Source of the DNA: Lachnospiraceae bacterium
Lineage (GTDB): Bacteria > Bacillota > Clostridia > Lachnospirales > Lachnospiraceae
Reading direction: 5' to 3'
DNA: 5,564 nt
Assembly (NCBI GenBank): GCA_017446125.1
Contig: JAFSRL010000210.1
Span: 1-5,564, forward strand
Made by a program: the position numbers and the translations under genes. The notes under the pieces were generated by a model, which was given only the letters and a program-made list of their open reading frames with translations, made no database searches and was not told the DNA's origin. This document shows positions 1 through 5,510 of the stretch, one piece after another (position 1 is the first letter of the stretch; each line of letters begins with the position of its first letter).

Positions 1-130
1 CCTCGGCTTCGGTTATTGAGCCGAGAATCCTTCTTGCAATATTGAAGAAAAGACGACTGTCTTCTTTAAATATTCTCTCTATCAGATCCCGTTGCTCATC
101 ATCAAGCAGGGATACAATCATCAAAAACAT
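1..130 (-). CDS. Sigma-70 family RNA polymerase sigma factor, N-terminal part (cut by window edge)
   Basis: An open frame runs from ATG at 130 off the left edge, giving 43 residues that start MFLMIVSLLDDEQRDLIERI and include RLFFNIARRILG followed by TEAE. This pattern (acidic start, ERIF/Y..., RL.F.IA.RILG, then AE) resembles the beginning of region 2 of small sigma-70/ECF-like sigma factors of Firmicutes, where it is usually followed by an ED(A/V)VQE core-binding segment that would lie outside the window. Such proteins bind core RNA polymerase in the cytoplasm and direct it to specific promoters. The start at 130 is preceded by a weak GGGG seven bases upstream; ATG at 121 is an alternative. 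An in-frame TGA upstream (near 160) excludes a longer product. The gene lies just downstream of the transposase remnant on the same strand. The family call rests on only 43 residues; the helical pattern could belong to another protein. Confidence 0.6.
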   Translation of the reverse strand, partial: MFLMIVSLLDDEQRDLIERIFKEDSRLFFNIARRILGSITEAE

Positions 131-217
131 ACTTATGCCCCGATCATCATATTGCCATAATCAGATTAGCACATTTCAGCCAAAATGCTCAAACGGAATG
201 ACTTACGCAATTATTGG

Positions 218-881
218 CTAAAGATCCCAAATCTGCCGCAGTATGTAATTCTTTCCACCGGCAAACAAACACATTGTGTGACTCATTGCTTCCACATATT
301 TCCCGACCATTCCATGCCGGTTCTTTTCACTTTCGAGAATATCTTTGGAGCTAAAACACACTTCTTCTGCGCCTGCCGCCATGGGGAGAGCCTGCTGTTT
401 TTGATAGCGTTTTTCTCATTACGGCCTGCTTTGTGACCTTCTCGCTCGTAAAACAGGCCCCCTCTCCGCCACGACGGTACGACGTCTGAACAGCCTCCTC
501 AAGAATACGCGCCTCAGCATCCTCGGCAATCCGCTCATTCCTGTCCAATCCAAGAATACGATCCAGCAAACACTCTGTTACCCCGGTCTCCTTATTGGTG
601 AAATACGTCTTTTTGAAATAAACATCTCCCAGTATCGTTAACAGATGTTTCTTTTCATGCCTTTCCACAACCCAGTTCTGCCTCCTTTTCCCGCTGTTAC
701 AGAGCATCTGATCCATCTCCTCCAGAGTTTCTTGGATTAGCCCCTGCCCTATCCTGTGCAGCTCATTACTAATCCCCGACGTGAAGGAAGCAAAATCGGT
801 AGGATTACTCATATAATCCTTTATCAACTTATCAAAATCCCCTGTACTGATTTCCTCAAAATGCTGTATACTCTTAATCAT
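218..881 (-). pseudogene. ISLre2 (UPF0236) family transposase, internally deleted and frameshifted
   Basis: The first about 150 codons read as the N-terminus of an ISLre2/UPF0236-family transposase: an acidic helical start (MIKSIQHFEEI), then WVVERHEKKHLLTILGDVYF, LLDRILGLDRNERI and a segment ending EKVTKQAV. The frame then runs into 22 unrelated residues and stops at 351. From about base 415 a second frame of the same strand resumes family sequence: RYQKQQALPMAAGAEEV, then SEKNRHGMVGKYVEAMSHT, ending QIWDL and TAG at 218-220. That matches the family's usual C-terminal ending as I remember it. Full-length members are roughly 450-480 residues, so some 240-260 codons between the two pieces, presumably holding most of the catalytic domain, are gone and the join is out of frame. 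The start is set at ATG 881, eight bases after AAAGGAGG (890-897); the GTG at 890 is inside that ribosome binding site. The element is very probably inactive. Confidence 0.85.
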
Positions 882-946
882 AGAGAACACCTCCTTTGTA
901 TAAGTATTTGGCGCACCTGATACTCTATCACAAAGTGGTGTTCTCT
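882..946 (-). repeat. Inverted repeat in transposase leader, one arm over the ribosome binding site
   Basis: Ten bases at 882-891 (AGAGAACACC) are the exact reverse complement of 937-946 (GGTGTTCTCT), 45 bases apart. In a minus-strand transcript that starts beyond 946, the arms would pair and enclose the end of the AGGAGG and the spacer before ATG 881, blocking ribosome access. A transcript starting between the arms would escape. This layout is known from other insertion sequences (for example IS10 and IS50) as protection against transposase expression by read-through from neighbouring genes. The pairing is seen directly; its role is inference. Confidence 0.5.
890..897 (-). promoter_or_regulatory. 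Ribosome binding site of the transposase remnant
   Basis: On the minus strand AAAGGAGG ends eight bases before ATG 881. It is a near-perfect Shine-Dalgarno sequence and decides the start: the upstream in-frame GTG (888-890) overlaps it and cannot be used. Its last two G residues lie in the 3' arm of the leader inverted repeat (882-891/937-946). Confidence 0.75.
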
Positions 947-954
947 TTCTATCC

Positions 955-979
955 CGTAAAATCCGAAAAGATTTTTACG
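955..979. repeat. Short imperfect palindrome, possible insertion-sequence end
   Basis: CGTAAAATC (955-963) pairs with GATTTTTACG (970-979) as nine base pairs with one bulged T and a six-base loop. It lies about 75-100 bases upstream of the transposase start, where the outer end of the original element would be expected. No matching inverted copy was found downstream of the transposase stop (1-217), so the boundary is not proven. There is no T-run after it on either strand, so it does not look like an intrinsic terminator. Confidence 0.3.
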
Positions 980-1021
980 CTAGCCCATCTAAAGCAACTA
1001 ACAAGCATTATAGCAAAAGAA

Positions 1022-1050
1022 TAGAAATTAAAAGATTAATATGTTATTAT
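1022..1050 (+). promoter_or_regulatory. Possible promoter of the small membrane protein gene
   Basis: TAGAAA (1022-1027, four of six matches to TTGACA) and TATTAT (1045-1050, five of six matches to TATAAT) are separated by 17 bases, which would place the transcript start about 35 bases before ATG 1091. The whole stretch is AT-rich, so such matches also arise by chance. Confidence 0.25.
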
Positions 1051-1090
1051 AGATTTTATTATTTTACTCAGTCAATATATACTGGTAAAG

Positions 1091-1291
1091 ATGATTTCAT
1101 TAACTCTGACATTGCTATCGATCGTCATACAGTTTGTGCGCTTTGTTGTCGTAACGGTTTACAAGGCGCTTGTTTTTGTGCTGAAAATGGTTGCGCGCCT
1201 GCTGAAGACGCTGTTTATAATTCTTTGGAAGCTGCTGCCGCTCATCTTACTCGCCGCCATCATCGCACTCGTGATTTCATATTTCAAGTGA
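1091..1291 (+). CDS. Small hydrophobic membrane protein, 66 residues, function unknown
   Basis: I do not recognise this protein. It is almost entirely hydrophobic: residues 2-23 (rich in L, I, V, F) and 48-65 (LLPLILLAAIIALVISYF) could each span the membrane. The stretch between them carries basic residues at 17, 25, 32, 36, 39 and 47 and no acidic residue anywhere, so a helix would show one positively charged stripe. The net charge is about +7 to +8. Codon use is mixed, with many G/C third positions like the operon to its right and unlike the AT-rich upstream DNA, which supports a real gene. The Shine-Dalgarno match is weak (GGTAAAG abuts the ATG) and no other start codon exists just upstream. 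It converges on alr, with its stop inside the shared palindrome at 1286-1324. Possible roles include a membrane anchor, a membrane-active peptide or a toxin-like small protein; none can be chosen from sequence. Confidence 0.55.
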   Translation: MISLTLTLLSIVIQFVRFVVVTVYKALVFVLKMVARLLKTLFIILWKLLPLILLAAIIALVISYFK

Positions 1292-1324
1292 TTACACACA
1301 CCTCCGTCACCTGTGTAATCACTT
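1286..1324. terminator. Palindrome between two converging genes, possible bidirectional terminator
   Basis: AAGTGATTACACA (1286-1298) is the exact reverse complement of 1312-1324, leaving a 13-base loop. Each arm begins with the last lysine codon and the TGA stop of one gene: the small membrane protein on the plus strand and alr on the minus strand. A strong stem just after both stops fits transcript ending or 3'-end protection for both messages. There is no T-run after the stem in either direction, so it is not a textbook intrinsic terminator. Confidence 0.5.
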
Positions 1325-2494
1325 CACAACCCTCGGCACCCGCGGCGGGATCAGGCAGGGGAACTCATAATGAAAACGCCCGCTTTTTAATGCGATTTCA
1401 TCCATGGAAATCTCTTCCGCGCCGTCACGGCCGATGATTGTCACTGTATCTCCCATTGTTACATCAGGGATGTCCGTAACATCAATCATGAACTGATCCA
1501 TGCACACACGCCCTAAGATGGGTGCGCGCTTTCCACGCACAAGCACCTCCCCCTTACCGGAAAGGGTTCTCGCCACACCGTCCGCATAGCCTGCGCAGAC
1601 CGTCGCGACGCGCATTTTCTGATCTGTCACAAAGGTACCGCCATAGCTCACGGCGCAGCCGGCCACCAATTCCTTCACATAAACAACGCTGCTCTTTAGC
1701 GATAGTACCGGCTTTAGCGGCAATTTGTCGCGGTCTACCTCGTCAGAGGGATAAAGCCCGTACAACACAATCCCCGCACGTACCATATCAAGATGCGCCT
1801 TCGATAAGGTCACGATGGCTGCAGAGTTTGACGCATGAACCATCAACTCCTCTCCCCCGTCAAGGGCACGAACCTGTTCGACAAACCGTGTGAACCGGGA
1901 AAGCTCCTCTTCCGCGCAGCTTAAGTCCTTTTCATCCGCTCTCGAGAAATGGGTAAAGATGCCCTCCACGGTAACACCCTTTGTCGCAAGCGCCTTTTTC
2001 ACAAATTGAAGTCCCGTTTCATCCGGCTGCACCCCGATTCTGCGCATGCCGCAGTCCACGGCGATATGCACCCGCACGGTTTCGTTTTCCACAAGGTCGC
2101 CGCTTTTGTGAAGCGAGGAAACAACCGCCTCATACTGTGTTAACGTATCCTCGCGGAAGACCGCGGGCCGGATTTTTTCCAACACAATTCGCTCAAAGCT
2201 TTCCGGAAAGGTGTAGCCCAAAAGCATCACCGGTTTTTTCGCCCCGGCGTCACACAAAGCAAACGCCTCATCCGCGGTCGCAACCGCGTATCCGTAAACG
2301 GCATTGACGCTTTCCAAGTGCTTTGCGATTTCGCGCGCGCCGTGTCCGTACGCGTCCGCCTTCACGACGGCGGTCAAACGCGTCGAAGCAGGCAAACACT
2401 TCGTGATGGAATCAATGTTAAAATCCAGTGCCGTAAGATCCACCTCCGCCCAGACGCGGCGGCGGTCATATCCGTAAGAAAGCTCCGTATCCAT
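1319..2494 (-). CDS. alr: Alanine racemase
   Basis: This pyridoxal-phosphate enzyme interconverts L- and D-alanine in the cytoplasm and supplies D-alanine for peptidoglycan. The 391-residue length is normal for the family (about 370-390). The N-terminal barrel carries VWAEVDLTALDFN (14-26) and AVVKADAYGHG (42-52), where Lys45 should hold the cofactor. VDCGMRRIGV (146-155) follows, then the THFSRAD segment (181-187) and NSAA (223-226). The C-terminal domain has VSYGGTF (282-288) with Tyr284 as the likely second catalytic base, AGYADG (301-306), GRVCMDQFMIDV (328-339) and a RVPRV ending. ATG at 2494 overlaps the nnr stop by one base (TAATG), and GAAGGGA lies about 11 bases upstream, so translation is probably coupled to nnr. 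It is last in the rex operon. nnr-alr adjacency is common in Firmicutes; the mazEF pair that often follows alr is absent here. No damage seen. Confidence 0.97.
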   Translation of the reverse strand: MDTELSYGYDRRRVWAEVDLTALDFNIDSITKCLPASTRLTAVVKADAYGHGAREIAKHLESVNAVYGYAVATADEAFALCDAGAKKPVMLLGYTFPESFERIVLEKIRPAVFREDTLTQYEAVVSSLHKSGDLVENETVRVHIAVDCGMRRIGVQPDETGLQFVKKALATKGVTVEGIFTHFSRADEKDLSCAEEELSRFTRFVEQVRALDGGEELMVHASNSAAIVTLSKAHLDMVRAGIVLYGLYPSDEVDRDKLPLKPVLSLKSSVVYVKELVAGCAVSYGGTFVTDQKMRVATVCAGYADGVARTLSGKGEVLVRGKRAPILGRVCMDQFMIDVTDIPDVTMGDTVTIIGRDGAEEISMDEIALKSGRFHYEFPCLIPPRVPRVVK

Positions 2495-4104
2495 TACGTC
2501 AAAAGTCCCTTCAATTCTTCAATGATATCACCGGCAATCATGTTGCGCTCGCCACGCGCCTTCGCTGCCTTGTCACCCGCGACACCGTGCAAAAACGCGG
2601 CAATCGAAGCGGTGTAAAACGCGCTCTCCTTTTCCGCAATCAGGGCGGCGCACATACCGGCAAGTACGTCGCCGCTTCCCGCCGTCGCCATCCCCGCGTT
2701 TCCGCTGGTATTGACGCAAAGCCGCTCCTCGAGATCGTCCGCAATCACGCTGCGGGCATCCTTGCACAAAACCGTTACGTGCAATTCCTGCGCAAGACGC
2801 TTGGGCAGTGTCAGAAGCTGTTTTGCGCACTCCTTCACCGGCACCTTCGCCAGGCGGGAAAACTCCTGAAGATGCGGCGTGATGATAATCCATTTGTTGA
2901 TGCCGTTTCCGTAAGCGGCCGTTAAGCGTTTTAACTCATCGTCCATGGCAATGAGGTTCAACGCGTCCGCATCCAGAACCAGCGGCTTGTCGTATTCCTC
3001 CAAAACGGTCTTAACCAGAAACGACGCCGTGCGTCCGGTGCCGATTCCCGGTCCCAAAAGCATCGCATCCGACCACTTCATATCACGCAAAAGCTTTTCG
3101 CGAATGGAGGACTGCGCCTGTTCCTTTTGCGCCTCCTCCGCGTTTTCCTTAATCACGCCGTACACACTCAACAACGCCTCCGGAATCAGGCTCTTCATCA
3201 CGTCCTTGTTTTCCGCGGCGGTAAACACCTTCACCATACCTGCGCCGGTACGAAGCGCCGCCCTTGCGCTCAACACGGCGGCTCCGGAAACCGTACCGCT
3301 TCCCGCGGCAACCAATATCTTGCCGAAGCTTCCCTTGTTTCCGCCGCTGTAACGCTTTGTCAAGGGAAGGTCCGTTTCGTCAAACGAAAACGCCTTCGGC
3401 GTAAGCCTGTCCCCGTCTGTTCCGGTGACATTAATGCCTGCGGACGCACACGTAACCTTGCCCGCAAAGGAACTTCCGGGATAGAACACGGCACCCGCCT
3501 TCACGAAGTCAAAGGTCACCGTTTCATCCGCCTGCACGGCGCAGCCCAAGACCTCGCCGGTGTCCGTGTCGATTCCGCTGGGCATGTCGACCGAGACCAC
3601 ATGCGCGCGCGGACAGGCGTTGATGTACTTCACCGCGTCCGCGTACTGCCCTTCCACGTTCCGCTTTAATCCGATGCCGAACAGCCCGTCAATCACCGCA
3701 TCCGTTTCATACATCGCCTCCTTGAACAGCGCCTCCTTCTCCGTCTGAAGCTCCGCAAAGCGCTCCATCACGGCACCGTAGCGCTCCGCGATGCCCACCT
3801 GCTTGATCAAAAGCTCGGAGGCATTGTCCTTGTCGGAAAGCAGGATGAACCGCACGCGGTACCCTTCAAGCAGCAACAGTCTTCCTGCGGCAACCGCATC
3901 CGCACCGTTGTTGCCGCTACCCGCAAACACACTCACACGCGGCGTTCTCGCATCCGCTTCCTTCGATAACGGCAGCTTCCGCTTCACCGCTTCCGCAACC
4001 GCAAGCGCGGCGCGTTCCATCAAAACCATCACGGGCAGGCCGAAGTGGGATGAGGTCATCTCATCCATCTGTTTCATTTCCGCGGCAGTGACGATGTACT
4101 TCAT
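2494..4104 (-). CDS. nnr: Bifunctional NAD(P)H-hydrate epimerase / ADP-dependent dehydratase
   Basis: The enzyme repairs hydrated NADH and NADPH, which form spontaneously or by side reactions. The N-terminal domain interconverts the R and S epimers; the C-terminal domain removes water from the S form using ADP. The N-terminal YjeF-like domain (about 1-225) shows GSGNNGADA (62-70), DGLFGIGL (139-146) and VDMPSGIDTDTG (172-183). The ribokinase-like C-terminal domain (about 245-536) shows GNKGSFGKILVAAGS (255-269), LLGPGIG (349-355), LDADALN (377-383), TPHLQEF (409-415) and GNAGMATAGSGDVLAG (468-483), with Asp479 the expected catalytic residue. At 536 residues it is a normal length for the fused form. 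Odd points are GADA where GGDG is usual and LQE where PGE or LGE is usual. Its ATG overlaps the preceding stop as ATGA, and AAAGG lies 11 bases upstream. Its place downstream of rex ties repair of NADH to NADH sensing. Confidence 0.95.
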   Translation of the reverse strand: MKYIVTAAEMKQMDEMTSSHFGLPVMVLMERAALAVAEAVKRKLPLSKEADARTPRVSVFAGSGNNGADAVAAGRLLLLEGYRVRFILLSDKDNASELLIKQVGIAERYGAVMERFAELQTEKEALFKEAMYETDAVIDGLFGIGLKRNVEGQYADAVKYINACPRAHVVSVDMPSGIDTDTGEVLGCAVQADETVTFDFVKAGAVFYPGSSFAGKVTCASAGINVTGTDGDRLTPKAFSFDETDLPLTKRYSGGNKGSFGKILVAAGSGTVSGAAVLSARAALRTGAGMVKVFTAAENKDVMKSLIPEALLSVYGVIKENAEEAQKEQAQSSIREKLLRDMKWSDAMLLGPGIGTGRTASFLVKTVLEEYDKPLVLDADALNLIAMDDELKRLTAAYGNGINKWIIITPHLQEFSRLAKVPVKECAKQLLTLPKRLAQELHVTVLCKDARSVIADDLEERLCVNTSGNAGMATAGSGDVLAGMCAALIAEKESAFYTASIAAFLHGVAGDKAAKARGERNMIAGDIIEELKGLLT

Positions 4105-4790
4105 ATCAGGGTTTGCCTTTCGTGAACATGCGCGAAGTCGCCCACACCGGTGTTGTCGTTCGGGGTGCGGACCCTGTGCTTGTGCTCCGGATCATAGCTC
4201 ATATCAAAGAGGTCAACCACCTCCGCGCCGAAGATCTGATGCATGTAGGAATACAAATCAAAGTTCTCGATCTCGCGCTCCTGCTTTTGAATGATCTGAC
4301 GCTTTAATTCCACGCGGACCTGCGCAAGCCAGTTTTCCACGCGCTCGATTTCCACGGTGTTGCTGTGCAGCTTCGTGTAACAGATTGCCATCGATTGCAG
4401 CATCAGATCATAGTTTAAGCGGTAAATATCTCTGGGAAGATCGAGCATCTCGTCTTCGTACTCATCGATCTTTTCGTTGCAGTCGGAAATCAGGCGCATC
4501 CGCTCATCCAGCTCATATTGCTTTCGCGAATGCTCGCCTTCCCTTAAGATTTGCTGGCGTAAGCGCGGGATTTCCTCCAGGAGCTTCTTTTTGACAAGCT
4601 TGACTTTTTTGACCTGGTCCGCAATCACTTCTCTGCGCTCCAAAAGCTCATCCAGTTCATCCGCGATGTCGCGCATCTTATCCGGCATTTCATCGCGGGG
4701 AAACAACAGCTTCCATTTTTCATCCAGCGTCAAAACCGGGATATCTCTCCCGGTCAGCGCCTTCGCATATTTTTTATCCCGTTTTGCCAT
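4101..4790 (-). CDS. Conserved-looking helical/coiled-coil protein of unknown function in the rex operon
   Basis: I do not recognise a named family. The 229-residue product is soluble and highly charged, with no signal peptide or membrane segment. Residues 1-30 are basic then mixed, with LTLDEKWKLLFP. Residues about 35-120 are a long stretch of alternating acidic and basic residues with regular leucines, isoleucines and valines, typical of a coiled coil. Residues 121-175 form another helix-rich part (IYRLNYDLMLQSMAICYTKL, then ENWLAQVRVELKRQ). The tail (176-229) holds DLYSYMHQIFGAEVVDLFDM and a His-rich, probably unordered end (PEHKHRV, FAHVHERQ). It starts 15 bases after the rex stop, without a good Shine-Dalgarno (AAGGAA within the end of rex is too far away), and its stop overlaps the nnr start by four bases. 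That position suggests a role linked to redox or NADH homeostasis, but this is only inference. Two cysteines (104, 137) make no metal or redox motif. Confidence 0.8.
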   Translation of the reverse strand: MAKRDKKYAKALTGRDIPVLTLDEKWKLLFPRDEMPDKMRDIADELDELLERREVIADQVKKVKLVKKKLLEEIPRLRQQILREGEHSRKQYELDERMRLISDCNEKIDEYEDEMLDLPRDIYRLNYDLMLQSMAICYTKLHSNTVEIERVENWLAQVRVELKRQIIQKQEREIENFDLYSYMHQIFGAEVVDLFDMSYDPEHKHRVRTPNDNTGVGDFAHVHERQTLI

Positions 4791-4804
4791 ACGTCAGACG
4801 ATTG

Positions 4805-5440
4805 TTATTTCCTTGCTGCAGAATAGTTGTAGGAAAGCTTCATTAAGGAATCCGCAAGGTGCACGTTTTCCACCTGAACATCCGCGGGAACCTCCAGATC
4901 CACATGCGCAAAATTCCAGATTGCCTTGACGCCGCTCTCGACAAGAAGCCTTGCGTTTGCCTCCGCGCCCTCTCTGGGCACCGTCAAAACCGCGATGTCC
5001 ACCTGATGCTCCTTCAGATACTGCGGCAGCTCCTTCACGTCCTCAACCGTTAATGTGCCGATGGACTTGCCCACCTTTGCGGGGTCGGAATCAAACACGC
5101 CGGTAAACGAAAAGCCGTTCTTGGAAAAGTTCGGGTAATTCAACAGCGCTTTCCCCAGGTTTCCGGCGCCGATCACAATGACATGCTTCGTCGTATCCAT
5201 CCCCAAGATCTTTGCAATCTCTTCCTTCAGATACGCGACATTGTAGCCGTAGCCCTGCTGACCGAACCCGCCGAAATGGTTTAAGTCCTGTCTGATCTGG
5301 GACGCCGTCACATGCATCAGCTTCGAGAGCTCCTGCGACGAAATGCGCTCCGTTCCGGCATTGCACAATGTGTTCAAATAACGGTAATACCGCGGCAGAC
5401 GCCCGATTACTGCCTGAGAAATCCCCTTACCCTGTACCAT
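4805..5440 (-). CDS. rex: Redox-sensing transcriptional repressor Rex
   Basis: Rex is a cytoplasmic homodimer that binds operators of fermentation and respiration genes when NADH/NAD+ is low and leaves them when NADH binds. From ATG 5440 the product has 211 residues, the usual length. The N-terminal winged helix (about 1-80) has ISQAVIGRLPRYYRYL (7-22), then ISSQELSKLMHVTASQIRQD with the recognition helix, and FGGFGQQGYGYNV (56-68). The Rossmann domain has VIGAGNLGKAL (89-99), which binds NAD(H), VFDSDPAKVG (115-124) and TVPREGA. The C-terminal helix region carries VENVHLADSL, which swaps between subunits in known Rex structures. The start is chosen because GAGGTG (5447-5452) lies six bases before ATG 5440; the in-frame GTG at 5449 is part of that ribosome binding site. 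It heads the operon and probably represses itself through the operator at 5457-5474. Confidence 0.97.
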   Translation of the reverse strand: MVQGKGISQAVIGRLPRYYRYLNTLCNAGTERISSQELSKLMHVTASQIRQDLNHFGGFGQQGYGYNVAYLKEEIAKILGMDTTKHVIVIGAGNLGKALLNYPNFSKNGFSFTGVFDSDPAKVGKSIGTLTVEDVKELPQYLKEHQVDIAVLTVPREGAEANARLLVESGVKAIWNFAHVDLEVPADVQVENVHLADSLMKLSYNYSAARK

Positions 5441-5446
5441 GCTGTT

Positions 5447-5452
5447 CACCTC
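5447..5452 (-). promoter_or_regulatory. Ribosome binding site that fixes the rex start
   Basis: GAGGTG on the minus strand ends six bases before ATG 5440. A start at GTG 5449 would place the start codon inside this site, so the shorter 211-residue Rex is preferred. Confidence 0.7.
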
Positions 5453-5456
5453 GTTG

Positions 5457-5474
5457 TTGTTAAATAATTGCCAT
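5457..5474 (-). promoter_or_regulatory. Probable Rex operator
   Basis: Read on the plus strand the site is TTGTTAA, four bases (ATAA), then TTGCCAT. The known Rex consensus in Firmicutes is TTGTTAA, four bases, TTAACAA. The left half is a perfect match and the right half agrees at four of seven positions. It covers the predicted transcript start of rex, where bound protein would block initiation, and lies 16 bases before the rex start codon. This fits autoregulation of the whole operon by NADH/NAD+. Confidence 0.6.
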
Positions 5475-5478
5475 ATTA

Positions 5479-5507
5479 AGGATACCGAATTACGGTTGAT
5501 TTTTCAA
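5479..5507 (-). promoter_or_regulatory. Sigma-A type promoter of the rex operon
   Basis: On the minus strand TTGAAA (5502-5507, five of six matches to TTGACA) is followed after 17 bases by TATCCT (5479-5484, four of six matches to TATAAT). A start about seven bases on would fall at the edge of the Rex operator. No comparable promoter was seen inside the operon, in agreement with its overlapping genes. Confidence 0.6.
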
Positions 5508-5510
5508 GGG

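Noticed and set aside
2..25. Inverted repeat CTCGGCT/AGCCGAG as a terminator
   Set aside because: It lies inside the sigma-factor reading frame with no T-run, so it is better explained as coding sequence.
180..217. Downstream terminal inverted repeat of the insertion sequence
   Set aside because: Compared with the palindrome region at 950-990, only short scattered matches, partly in direct orientation, were found; not enough to call an element end.
185..436. Plus-strand open frame of 83 codons
   Set aside because: It is antisense to the transposase remnant, whose minus-strand frames carry recognisable family sequence and a strong ribosome binding site; this frame has no recognisable domain.
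351..438. C-terminal 22 residues of the first transposase frame as real protein
   Set aside because: They follow the deletion junction in the wrong frame; the other frame over the same bases gives family sequence (MAAGAEEV).
1225..1437. Plus-strand open frame overlapping the small membrane protein and alr
   Set aside because: Low-complexity basic translation, out of frame with the 66-residue protein and antisense to the alr 3' end; no ribosome binding site.
2573..2893. Minus-strand open frame within nnr
   Set aside because: A frame-shifted shadow of the dehydratase domain; its Arg/Gly/Cys-rich product has no family features.
3127..3669. Plus-strand open frame of 180 codons antisense to nnr
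   Set aside because: Long only because the opposite strand is GC-rich coding sequence with few stops; the Nnr frame shows continuous conserved motifs.
5091..5366. Minus-strand open frame within rex
   Set aside because: Another frame of the rex gene, which is intact and full of Rex motifs.
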